Source: Gammaproteobacteria bacterium CG22_combo_CG10-13_8_21_14_all_40_8 (GTDB lineage: Bacteria > Pseudomonadota > Gammaproteobacteria > Enterobacterales > GCA-002770795). Taken from it: a stretch of 6,102 nt of DNA. The notes beneath the pieces were generated by a model. That model saw only the letters and a list, made by a program, of their open reading frames with translations. It had not been told where the DNA came from and did not search any database. A program made the translations under genes and the position numbers. The DNA lies in the NCBI GenBank assembly GCA_002770795.1, contig PCTP01000162.1:1-6102 (forward strand), written 5' to 3'. Positions 1-5,702 of this stretch are shown piece after piece. Each line of letters starts with the position of its first letter. Position 1 is the stretch's first letter.

Positions 1-870
1 TGCAACTTTGCCTTTGTTCTCACTCTCGTTAGGAACTAATACAAAAGTTGCTGCCATGATTGGATATCCTGATTCTGGATACTGAATGTTAGCATAAAAA
101 TCCTTCTTAGGATCGAGATCCGCGTATTGTGCGCCTTCAGCAAAACTTTCAGCAGTGGCTTTAACAAATTTATTGGCTTTGTTTTCAATTTCTGCCATGT
201 TTAGTTTGTTTGATTTTGCGTCAGCATAATCTACATAACCAATTGAATATGAGTTAGTTTTGATGGCTGTAGACACACCGAAGTTACCTTTTCCAGCAAT
301 GGTGTTTGCCATAGGCCAGTTTAAATCTTTCTGTGCACCAAAATGTGAGCGCCATACGGAGTTCATTTTTGAAAGATAATAGGTGAATCCAAAAGTTGTT
401 CCAGATTTATCCGATCGGTGAACAAATAAAATTTTCTCATGTGGTAGCGTTGCATTAGGATTGTCCTGCTTTAACGTTGTTGCATCCCAATATTCAATAT
501 TGCCCAACACGATACCTGAAATAGCACGCTCAGATAATTTCAAATCAGTCACCCCTGGAAGGTTATAACCAAAAACAATGGCACCAATAGCAATTGGGAA
601 CTGGCTTAAATTGTTTTCTTGTAACTCTTTAGGTGTTAATGGCTTATCACTGCCACCAAAGTCAACTTGGCGAGCAGTTACACCCTTGATACCAGCTCCA
701 GAACCTGTCGCAGTATAATTGACTTTGTTAGCTGTTTTTTCGTGATAAAGTTGAGCCCATGCTTTATTTGCAGGATATTGAAAGCTTGAACCGGTTCCTT
801 CAACATTAAAGGCCATGGCTGACGCTGAAACGACAGCTGAAAATAGACTCGCAACAATGATTTTTTTCAT
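1..870 (-). CDS. pstS: Phosphate ABC transporter periplasmic substrate-binding protein PstS (3' end cut by window edge)
   Basis: This gene encodes the periplasmic protein that captures inorganic phosphate and delivers it to the PstCAB importer. Translation of the minus strand from the ATG at 868-870 stays open for 290 codons to the window edge. Residues 1-20 form a signal peptide (Lys-Lys start, hydrophobic core, Ala-Met-Ala before a likely cut ahead of Phe21). All phosphate ligands known from E. coli PstS can be placed: S29 and F30 in GTGSSF, S57 in TGSGAG, D75 in FGGSD, and R152, S156, G157 and T158 in HRSDKSGTTF. Compared with the roughly 346-residue E. coli precursor, about 50 C-terminal residues are missing beyond position 1. 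The start is fixed by the signal peptide and the AGGTG ribosome site. The gene lies downstream of fumC on the same strand but has its own Pho-type promoter. Any pstCAB genes would lie outside the window. Confidence 0.96.
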   Translation of the reverse strand, partial: MKKIIVASLFSAVVSASAMAFNVEGTGSSFQYPANKAWAQLYHEKTANKVNYTATGSGAGIKGVTARQVDFGGSDKPLTPKELQENNLSQFPIAIGAIVFGYNLPGVTDLKLSERAISGIVLGNIEYWDATTLKQDNPNATLPHEKILFVHRSDKSGTTFGFTYYLSKMNSVWRSHFGAQKDLNWPMANTIAGKGNFGVSTAIKTNSYSIGYVDYADAKSNKLNMAEIENKANKFVKATAESFAEGAQYADLDPKKDFYANIQYPESGYPIMAATFVLVPNESENKGKVA

Positions 871-1036
871 GTTTCACCTGAATTAATTATGAATTAGCAT
901 AAATTTAATAACCAAGGAGCAACCACCCCTAATATTGTGAAAATCAGAACCTTAAGTCCTTCCTTTCAAAGCCATCAAATACTTTTTGCTGTTTACAACC
1001 ATAAAGTAGAAACATGGTAAGTATCCTCAAGTTGCT
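871..1036 (-). other. Untranslated leader of pstS
   Basis: If transcription starts about 6-7 bases after the -10 element at 1041-1046, the pstS mRNA has a leader of about 165 nt. No convincing gene was found in it; the one 23-codon frame (944-1015) has no ribosome site. Two weak structural signs are visible. The first bases of the transcript, AGCAAC (1031-1036), are complementary to GTTGCT (918-923), about 110 nt downstream, which could close the leader. A direct repeat TAATTCA-TAAT-TAATTCA (879-896) abuts the ribosome site, but this stretch is very AT-rich and the repeat may be chance. The leader boundaries depend on the predicted promoter. Confidence 0.5.
875..879 (-). promoter_or_regulatory. 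Ribosome binding site of pstS
   Basis: The minus strand reads AGGTG, four bases before the pstS ATG. This Shine-Dalgarno match supports the chosen start, which also begins the signal peptide. Confidence 0.75.
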
Positions 1037-1040
1037 AAGC

Positions 1041-1074
1041 AGTATACAGTCCAAATATTACAGTCATATTACAG
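1041..1074 (-). promoter_or_regulatory. PhoB-activated promoter of pstS (Pho box plus -10)
   Basis: On the minus strand two identical heptamers CTGTAAT lie at 1068-1074 and 1057-1063, exactly 11 bases apart with a 4-base AT-rich linker. This is the 7-4-7 layout of the PhoB Pho box (consensus CTGTCAT; each unit matches 6 of 7). A degenerate third unit, ATTTAAT at 1079-1085, continues the 11-base phase upstream with 5 of 7 matches. The box is followed by exactly 10 bases and then TATACT (1041-1046), a good -10 hexamer. There is no clear -35 hexamer; in Pho promoters the box takes that place. A start near 1034-1036 is expected. The layout predicts strong induction of pstS, and probably the rest of the pst operon, by the PhoR-PhoB system under phosphate starvation. 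Confidence 0.87.
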
Positions 1075-1283
1075 TTTGATTAAATCGAGGGTGTTGAGCA
1101 AGATCGTCAACTTAATCAGGCGGTGATCTCGCTAGGGATCTGGAGAGAGCAAGACCCAAACGACATAGGCTTAACCCGCATAATGTATCAGGAGTATCAG
1201 TTGTTTTACCCGTATTCTCTATGGTATTAAGGACATAGCCAGTAATGTTGACCGTTATACTACAGCTTTAATCTGACAGGCTC
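1075..1283. other. Non-coding gap between fumC and the pstS promoter
   Basis: No recognisable gene lies here. No T-tailed terminator hairpin for fumC was found. On the minus strand, 1125-1133 and 1097-1105 can form a 9-bp stem with one G-U pair around a 19-base loop, but no T run follows. The plus strand carries a 48-codon stop-free stretch (1084-1230) without a credible start. It could be a decayed gene end or chance. The 8-mer GAGCAAGA occurs twice on the plus strand (1096-1103 and 1147-1154). Confidence 0.5.
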
Positions 1284-2648
1284 CTAGATCAACTTCTCTG
1301 GATTCAATAGCTGTTCCAGGTAATCTGCATCTAAATCCGTCATTTCTTTGGCAACCTGTAGAATCGGCCGCTTTTCTGCGTAGGCACGTTTGCCAATTTC
1401 AGCCGCTTTGTCATAACCAATTTCTTTATTCAGTGCTGTGACCAAAATGGGGTTACGCTGCAAACTCTCATTAAGCCTCTCTGTGTTCAGGGTGAAATCA
1501 GTAATCGTTTCAGTGAGTGCCTGACTGCTACCTGTGAGTAATTCAATACTTTGCAACAGATTGTAGGCAATCACGGGCAACATCACATTTAGCTGAAAGT
1601 TACCCGAACTGCCAGCTAGCGTGATGGTTGTATCGTTACCCATTATCTGCACCGCTGCCATTGCGACCGCTTCTGGTAATACGGGGTTGATTTTACCAGG
1701 CATAATGCTGCTGCCTGGTTGAAGTGGTTTGAGGCTGATTTCTGACAGTCCAGCTAATGGCCCACTATTCATCCAGCGCAAGTCATTGGAAATTTTGAAT
1801 AAAGCCACCGCTAATGTTTTAAGTTGTCCTGAAACTTCAACGGCGGTGTCCTGACAACTTAGTGCAGCAAAAAGATTATCTGCAGTGTGGAACTGAATAC
1901 CAGTGACCGTTGATAATTCTTCGGCGAACAAACTGGCAAATTTGCTGGGTGCATTGATACCTGTACCCACTGCAGTCGCACCTTGGGCTATGTGACACAA
2001 TCTTTTCTGACTATCGTTTATTCTGTCTGCAGCTAAGGTGAGTTGTGCTCGCCAGCCGGATAGTTCTTGGGCACAACTCAGTGGCATGGCATCCATTAAA
2101 TGTGTTCGACCCGTTTTAAGTTGACCACCAACGGCTTTTTCTTTGGTTAAAATAGCCGTTTGTAATTTATGGAGTGCTGGTTTTAATTGTTGTTCTAAAG
2201 CAATTTGTGCGCTGATATGAATTGCGCTGGGGATCACATCATTACTGCTTTGGCTGCAATTCACCTCATCATTGGGATGAATGGGCTGTTTGAGTTGTTG
2301 GCTGGCAATATTCGCAATGACTTCATTTGCGTTCATATTTGTGCTGGTTCCTGAACCCGTTTGAAATACGTCGATGGGAAATTGATTAAAATGGCTGCCC
2401 TTAGCAAGTTTCATTGCGGCATTGTAAATAGCCTCTGCGACGGGAGGTGTGAGTAGACCAAGCTTGGCATTTGCCTTTGCAGCGGCAGCCTTAATCAAAC
2501 CAAGACTTTGCACAAAACGTTCTGGCATCAGTAGGTTGCTGAGATTAAAGTTATCTATCGCTCGCTGAGTTTGAGCGCCATACAACGCCTGCTTGGGAAC
2601 TTTAACTTCCCCTAAACTATCCTTTTCGGTACGAAACTCTAAATTCAT
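1284..2648 (-). CDS. fumC: Class II fumarate hydratase (fumarase C)
   Basis: This is a soluble homotetrameric, iron-independent enzyme that interconverts fumarate and L-malate in the TCA cycle. The 454-residue protein belongs to the fumarase/aspartase superfamily and is slightly shorter than E. coli FumC (467). Visible motifs are TGSGTSTNMNANE (97-109), HPNDEVN with SQSSND (124-137), GRTH with H183 matching E. coli H188, and the superfamily signature GSSIMPGKINP (312-322). Within it, S313 matches the catalytic S318, with K319 and N321 also conserved. The C-terminal stretch LVTALNKEIGYDKAAEI (402-418) is fumarase-like and argues against aspartase. Around the signature the sequence (SGPLAGLSEI, then NPVLPEAV) looks more like the actinobacterial fumarase type than E. 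coli FumC, judged from memory. The ATG has a GGAGG ribosome site. The gene follows acnA by 59 bases and is probably co-transcribed with it. Confidence 0.95.
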   Translation of the reverse strand: MNLEFRTEKDSLGEVKVPKQALYGAQTQRAIDNFNLSNLLMPERFVQSLGLIKAAAAKANAKLGLLTPPVAEAIYNAAMKLAKGSHFNQFPIDVFQTGSGTSTNMNANEVIANIASQQLKQPIHPNDEVNCSQSSNDVIPSAIHISAQIALEQQLKPALHKLQTAILTKEKAVGGQLKTGRTHLMDAMPLSCAQELSGWRAQLTLAADRINDSQKRLCHIAQGATAVGTGINAPSKFASLFAEELSTVTGIQFHTADNLFAALSCQDTAVEVSGQLKTLAVALFKISNDLRWMNSGPLAGLSEISLKPLQPGSSIMPGKINPVLPEAVAMAAVQIMGNDTTITLAGSSGNFQLNVMLPVIAYNLLQSIELLTGSSQALTETITDFTLNTERLNESLQRNPILVTALNKEIGYDKAAEIGKRAYAEKRPILQVAKEMTDLDADYLEQLLNPEKLI

Positions 2649-2656
2649 CGCCTCAT

Positions 2657-2661
2657 CCTCC
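2657..2661 (-). promoter_or_regulatory. Ribosome binding site of fumC, in the acnA-fumC spacer
   Basis: The minus strand reads GGAGG, eight bases before the fumC ATG; a second GAGG sits only two bases before it. An out-of-frame ATG overlaps between them but reads just three codons to a stop. The rest of the 59-base spacer (2649-2707) is AT-rich, with only a 6-bp TTCGTT/AACGAA dyad and no T-tailed terminator or clear promoter. This favours read-through from acnA. Confidence 0.72.
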
Positions 2662-2707
2662 AGTAAAATTCGTTCGATAATTTCTATTTTAACGAAAAGC
2701 TTGGCTC

Positions 2708-5383
2708 TTAACCCTCAGAAGCGATTCGATTAAGAACATAGGTAAGCACTCCTCCTGCGCGGTAATATTCAATCTCAATTGCTGTATCAAGACGGCTCAG
2801 TAATTTGATTTTACGCTGTTCGCCCGATGTATAATGAATAATTGCATCCAGTTCTTGATTCGCTTTCATCTGATCGGCTAAACCAAGAATATCCAGTGAT
2901 TCATTACCGGTTAACTTTAATGATTTACGATCATCTCCCGATACAAACTGCAACGGCAAAACCCCCATGCCAGCCAAGTTAGAGCGGTGTATACGCTCGA
3001 AACTCTCGGCGATAACCGCCTTAACACCCAATAACAATGTGCCTTTAGCCGCCCAGTCTCGACTAGAACCGGTGCCATATTCTTTGCCCGCAATGATGAC
3101 CGTGCTCCGCTTGTTTTTCTGGTAATTCATGGCTGCATCAAAGATAAACATGGCTTGCGTTTGTCCCTGTAAATGCGTGTAGCCGCCTTCTTTGTCGGGG
3201 ATCATCTCATTGCGGATGCGGATATTACCAAAGGTGCCACGCATCATGATCTGGTGATTGCCACGGCGGGAACCATAGGAATTAAAATCTGCCTCTTTTA
3301 TCCCCTGATCGCGCAAAAACTCAGCTGCTGGACTATCTTTGGGAATTGCTCCTGCCGGTGAAATATGATCGGTTGTAATAGAGTCTCCAAACATGGCCAA
3401 TATAGGCGCATCAGTGATATCGCTATAGTTATCACGGTATTGTGATTCAAAAAATGGAGGTAATTGGATATACGTGGAGTCTGGTGAAAATTGATAACTG
3501 GCCTCATGGCTATACGGTATTTCCTTCCACAATGGATTGCCTTCAAATACAGTACGATAACGTTCTAAATACATCTGGTGACTGATTTTTTGAAGTAACT
3601 CGGAGATTTCAGCATTACTCGGCCAGATATCGCTCAGATAGATCTTTTCTCCCTCACTGCCTATGCCGATGGGATCTTCATTCAGATTGATTCGAGTGGT
3701 TCCAGCCAATGCATAAGCGACCACTAATGGTGGTGATGCCAACCATGAGGCTTTCACCTGAGGATGAATTCTGCCTTCAAAATTACGATTGCCAGACAAC
3801 AACGCGCAAACAATGAGATCGTTATCCTGAATACAGTCACGCACTTTTTCCGGTAAAGGGCCAGAGTTACCGATGCAGGTGGTACAGCCATAACCCACTA
3901 GATTAAAGCCGAGTGTATCTAAATGCTCTTGTAATTCTGTTGCTTGTAGATAGTCGGTAACAACCCTCGATCCAGGAGCCAGTGATGTTTTCACCCAAGG
4001 TTTTGTCATCAATCCTTTTGCCACCGCTTTTTTAGCTAAGAGTCCTGCAGCGAGCATAACGGCAGGGTTGGATGTGTTTGTACAAGAGGTAATGGCTGCG
4101 ATAACCACATCGCCATGGTGCAATGATTCATCAGTCCCTGCTAGTGGGTAATCAGTTAATTGTTGTGCACGCTTTCCATGAAGAGCAATAAAATCATCTA
4201 TCGATTTTTTTAACTGGCGCATAACAACTCTGTCCTGCGGACGGCCTGGTCCCGCAAGGTTAGTCTCGATACTACTCATATCAAGGGTTAAGCTATCAGA
4301 GAAATCAGGCTTTGGGGTAGTTTCATCGTGCCACATTCCTTGTAATTGACAGTAGGTTTTAACCAGTTCAATCGTTTCTTGATCTCGCCCAGTTAATTTT
4401 AAATAACTAAGGGTCTGTTTATCGACGGGAAAAAATCCGCAGGTCGCTCCATATTCTGGAGCCATATTGGCAATTGTTGCCCGATCAGCTAAGGGCAAAT
4501 TGGCAAGACCAGCGCCATAAAACTCAACAAATTTTCCGACCACGCCATGTTTTCTTAACATTTGAACAACTTGCAGCACGAGATCTGTGGCGGTGATCCC
4601 TTCTGCCAATTGTCCGATCAGTTCAAACCCAACCACGTCAGGGATCTTCATTGAGATGGGTTGTCCAAGCATAACGGCTTCTGCTTCAATGCCTCCAACA
4701 CCCCAACCTAACACGCCTAAGCCATTAATCATGGTGGTATGACTATCAGTCCCAACCAGTGTATCCGGAAAAACAAGGTTTTCATCACCCTGTGATTCAT
4801 TCCATACCACTTTGGCTAGATATTCGAGATTGACTTGATGACAAATACCCGTGCTGGGCGGAACAACAGTGAAATTTTTAAATGCTTGCTGTCCCCATTT
4901 TAAAAACTCATAGCGTTCCTTGTTGCGGATCATTTCAATCTGAGCATTTTCATCAAATGCTGAAGAGGTCGAAAAATTATCAACATTTACCGAATGGTCA
5001 ATCACTAAATCAACTTTAGATAATGGATTAATTTTTTGTGGGTCAAGTTTTTCTTTTACTAATGCATCTCGCATCGCGGCAAGATCAACAACAGCAGGAA
5101 CCCCAGTAAAATCTTGCATTAAAACACGCGCTGGTTGATAGTTAATTTCAGTCGTGCTGCCTTTTCCACGACGGCTGGCTAGTGCTTCGATTTCCTTTTG
5201 GTAGCTGTTATTTGCGTTCTGATGACGTAATAAATTTTCAAGTAGAATTTTAATGGACACGGGCAAGCGTGAGATCGATGGGTGAGTGGATCGTTTGCCA
5301 TCATTAATTGCATAGTAACTATAGGTTTTAGTACCCAGGGTAAAAGTTTTTTTTGTGTTGGTATTGAGTTTTATTCCAGTCAT
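2708..5383 (-). CDS. acnA: Aconitate hydratase A (aconitase, AcnA/IRP1 family)
   Basis: Cytosolic [4Fe-4S] enzyme that isomerises citrate to isocitrate through cis-aconitate in the TCA and glyoxylate cycles. At 891 residues it has the same length as E. coli AcnA and looks intact. The Fe-S ligands are C434 in TSCTNTSNP and C500 and C503 in GYGCTTCIGNSGPL, one residue away from the E. coli numbering. The N-terminal domains carry QDFTGVPAVVD (90-100), DHSVNVD (129-135) and GTDSHTTMINGLG (211-223). The C-terminal swivel domain carries GDSITTDHISPAG (666-678), SYGSRRGNH (702-710) and GKEYGTGSSRDWAAKG (766-781), where S773 fits the catalytic serine. The AcnA/IRP1 domain order excludes AcnB. The start has AGGAG seven bases upstream. 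An A8 tract covers codons 11-13. fumC follows on the same strand. Some IRP1-family aconitases bind RNA when the cluster is lost; whether this one does cannot be seen. Confidence 0.97.
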   Translation of the reverse strand: MTGIKLNTNTKKTFTLGTKTYSYYAINDGKRSTHPSISRLPVSIKILLENLLRHQNANNSYQKEIEALASRRGKGSTTEINYQPARVLMQDFTGVPAVVDLAAMRDALVKEKLDPQKINPLSKVDLVIDHSVNVDNFSTSSAFDENAQIEMIRNKERYEFLKWGQQAFKNFTVVPPSTGICHQVNLEYLAKVVWNESQGDENLVFPDTLVGTDSHTTMINGLGVLGWGVGGIEAEAVMLGQPISMKIPDVVGFELIGQLAEGITATDLVLQVVQMLRKHGVVGKFVEFYGAGLANLPLADRATIANMAPEYGATCGFFPVDKQTLSYLKLTGRDQETIELVKTYCQLQGMWHDETTPKPDFSDSLTLDMSSIETNLAGPGRPQDRVVMRQLKKSIDDFIALHGKRAQQLTDYPLAGTDESLHHGDVVIAAITSCTNTSNPAVMLAAGLLAKKAVAKGLMTKPWVKTSLAPGSRVVTDYLQATELQEHLDTLGFNLVGYGCTTCIGNSGPLPEKVRDCIQDNDLIVCALLSGNRNFEGRIHPQVKASWLASPPLVVAYALAGTTRINLNEDPIGIGSEGEKIYLSDIWPSNAEISELLQKISHQMYLERYRTVFEGNPLWKEIPYSHEASYQFSPDSTYIQLPPFFESQYRDNYSDITDAPILAMFGDSITTDHISPAGAIPKDSPAAEFLRDQGIKEADFNSYGSRRGNHQIMMRGTFGNIRIRNEMIPDKEGGYTHLQGQTQAMFIFDAAMNYQKNKRSTVIIAGKEYGTGSSRDWAAKGTLLLGVKAVIAESFERIHRSNLAGMGVLPLQFVSGDDRKSLKLTGNESLDILGLADQMKANQELDAIIHYTSGEQRKIKLLSRLDTAIEIEYYRAGGVLTYVLNRIASEG

Positions 5384-5390
5384 TAGCTAT

Positions 5391-5395
5391 CTCCT
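5391..5395 (-). promoter_or_regulatory. Ribosome binding site of acnA
   Basis: The minus strand reads AGGAG within AAAGGAGAT, seven bases before the acnA ATG. It is a strong, well-spaced Shine-Dalgarno site and fixes the start. Confidence 0.8.
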
Positions 5396-5419
5396 TTGTT
5401 GGTTAATTTGGATTCAGTA

Positions 5420-5466
5420 TTAAGACCTTTTTAACTCCTGTCGTTAAAAGACTGATGGTCTCTTAA
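5420..5466 (-). repeat. Two-tier inverted repeat in the acnA leader
   Basis: On the minus strand an inner stem TTTTAAC (5443-5449) pairs perfectly with GTTAAAA (5429-5435) around the 7-base loop GACAGGA. An outer stem pairs TTAAGAGACC (5457-5466) with GGTCTTAA (5420-5427), with a 2-base bulge. The element ends 24 bases before the acnA ribosome site and 36 before the ATG. In RNA it could form a long stem-loop that leaves the ribosome site free; in DNA it could be an operator. The stems are AT-rich and no T run follows, so it is not a typical terminator. There is no eukaryotic-type CAGUGN iron-responsive loop. Confidence 0.4.
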
Positions 5467-5470
5467 AAAT

Positions 5471-5503
5471 TTTTGCGTGATCTTTTGCAAAAAGAATGCA
5501 AAA
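5471..5503. repeat. Nested near-symmetric TTTTGC/GCAAAA array upstream of acnA
   Basis: On the plus strand a perfect 10-base palindrome, TTTTGCAAAA (5483-5492), is flanked by TTTTGC (5471-5476) and GCAAAA (5498-5503). The centres of the inner and outer pairs differ by half a base. Units of the same orientation recur 11 or 12 bases apart, about one helical turn. This suits an operator bound by a dimer or a pair of dimers, about 90-120 bases before the acnA ATG. It overlaps the candidate -35 of acnA. The sequence is AT-rich, so chance cannot be excluded. Confidence 0.35.
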
Positions 5504-5535
5504 TATTCACCATCTTATAAGATATAATTAGTCGG

Positions 5536-5557
5536 AAAAACTCTTGTTAGAAACAAG
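5536..5557 (-). terminator. Possible weak intrinsic terminator after dxs
   Basis: On the minus strand CTTGTT-TCT-AACAAG (5557 down to 5543) forms a perfect 6-bp stem with a 3-base loop, followed after two bases by TTTTT (5540-5536). It lies about 145 bases past the dxs stop. The stem has only two G-C pairs and the T run is short, so termination would be weak. It is the best terminator candidate between dxs and acnA. Confidence 0.28.
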
Positions 5558-5632
5558 GGGGATGAATGATTACGGATATAAGAGAAGTTTTCGTTCTTTA
5601 ACTATAGCAGCATCGACTCTCAATCTCAAAGT

Positions 5633-5650
5633 TTGGATTATTTAATCCAA
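5633..5650. repeat. Perfect 18-base interrupted palindrome downstream of dxs
   Basis: The plus strand reads TTGGATTA, two bases, then TAATCCAA, an 8-base perfect inverted repeat. It lies about 52 bases past the dxs stop. No T run follows on either strand, so it is not a canonical terminator. It may be an mRNA 3'-end stabilising hairpin or a protein-binding site. Confidence 0.45.
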
Positions 5651-5702
5651 TGACCAGGATAGATTGGAAATGCATTCTAGGGTAGCACGGGTATGTAACA
5701 GA

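Larger units (their letters stand above)
5384..5702. other. dxs-acnA intergenic region with several dyads, likely holding the acnA promoter
   Basis: No convincing gene lies in these 319 bases. The region should hold the promoter of the acnA-fumC operon, but no good sigma-70 pair stands out. The best minus-strand candidate is TTGCAA (5485-5490), then 17 bases, then TTTAAG (5462-5467), each matching 4 of 6. If used, the leader would be about 70 nt and would include the stem-loop at 5420-5466. The distinct dyads are listed as separate entries. The density of inverted repeats suggests regulation, but nothing identifies a particular regulator. Confidence 0.45.

Noticed and set aside
886..912. Possible second pstS promoter (TTGGTT, 18 bases, CATAAT)
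   Set aside because: The -35 matches only 3 of 6, and the start would fall inside the ribosome binding site, leaving no usable leader.
944..1015. 23-codon minus-strand frame in the pstS leader
   Set aside because: No ribosome binding site precedes its ATG and the peptide resembles nothing known.
1075..1283. tRNA or other structured RNA gene in the fumC-pstS gap
   Set aside because: No GGTTC-type T-arm, cloverleaf or CCA end could be found on either strand.
3173..3361. 62-codon plus-strand open frame
   Set aside because: It lies wholly inside the well-conserved acnA coding region on the opposite strand and has no family resemblance.
3298..3546. 82-codon minus-strand open frame
   Set aside because: It is an out-of-frame shadow of acnA, whose own frame carries all the expected aconitase motifs here.
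5485..5503. SoxS/MarA-type box upstream of acnA (GCAT followed by CAAA)
   Set aside because: The spacing between GCAT and CAAA is 8 rather than 7 bases and the leading A is missing, so the consensus is not met.
5562..5645. Plus-strand 27-codon frame after GGGGG, with an overlapping 11-codon frame from the ATG at 5566
   Set aside because: The G run directly touches the first ATG and is only four bases from the second. A TATAAT lies at 5523-5528 but has no -35 at a workable distance. The peptides are unrecognised and the small dyads explain the region equally well.
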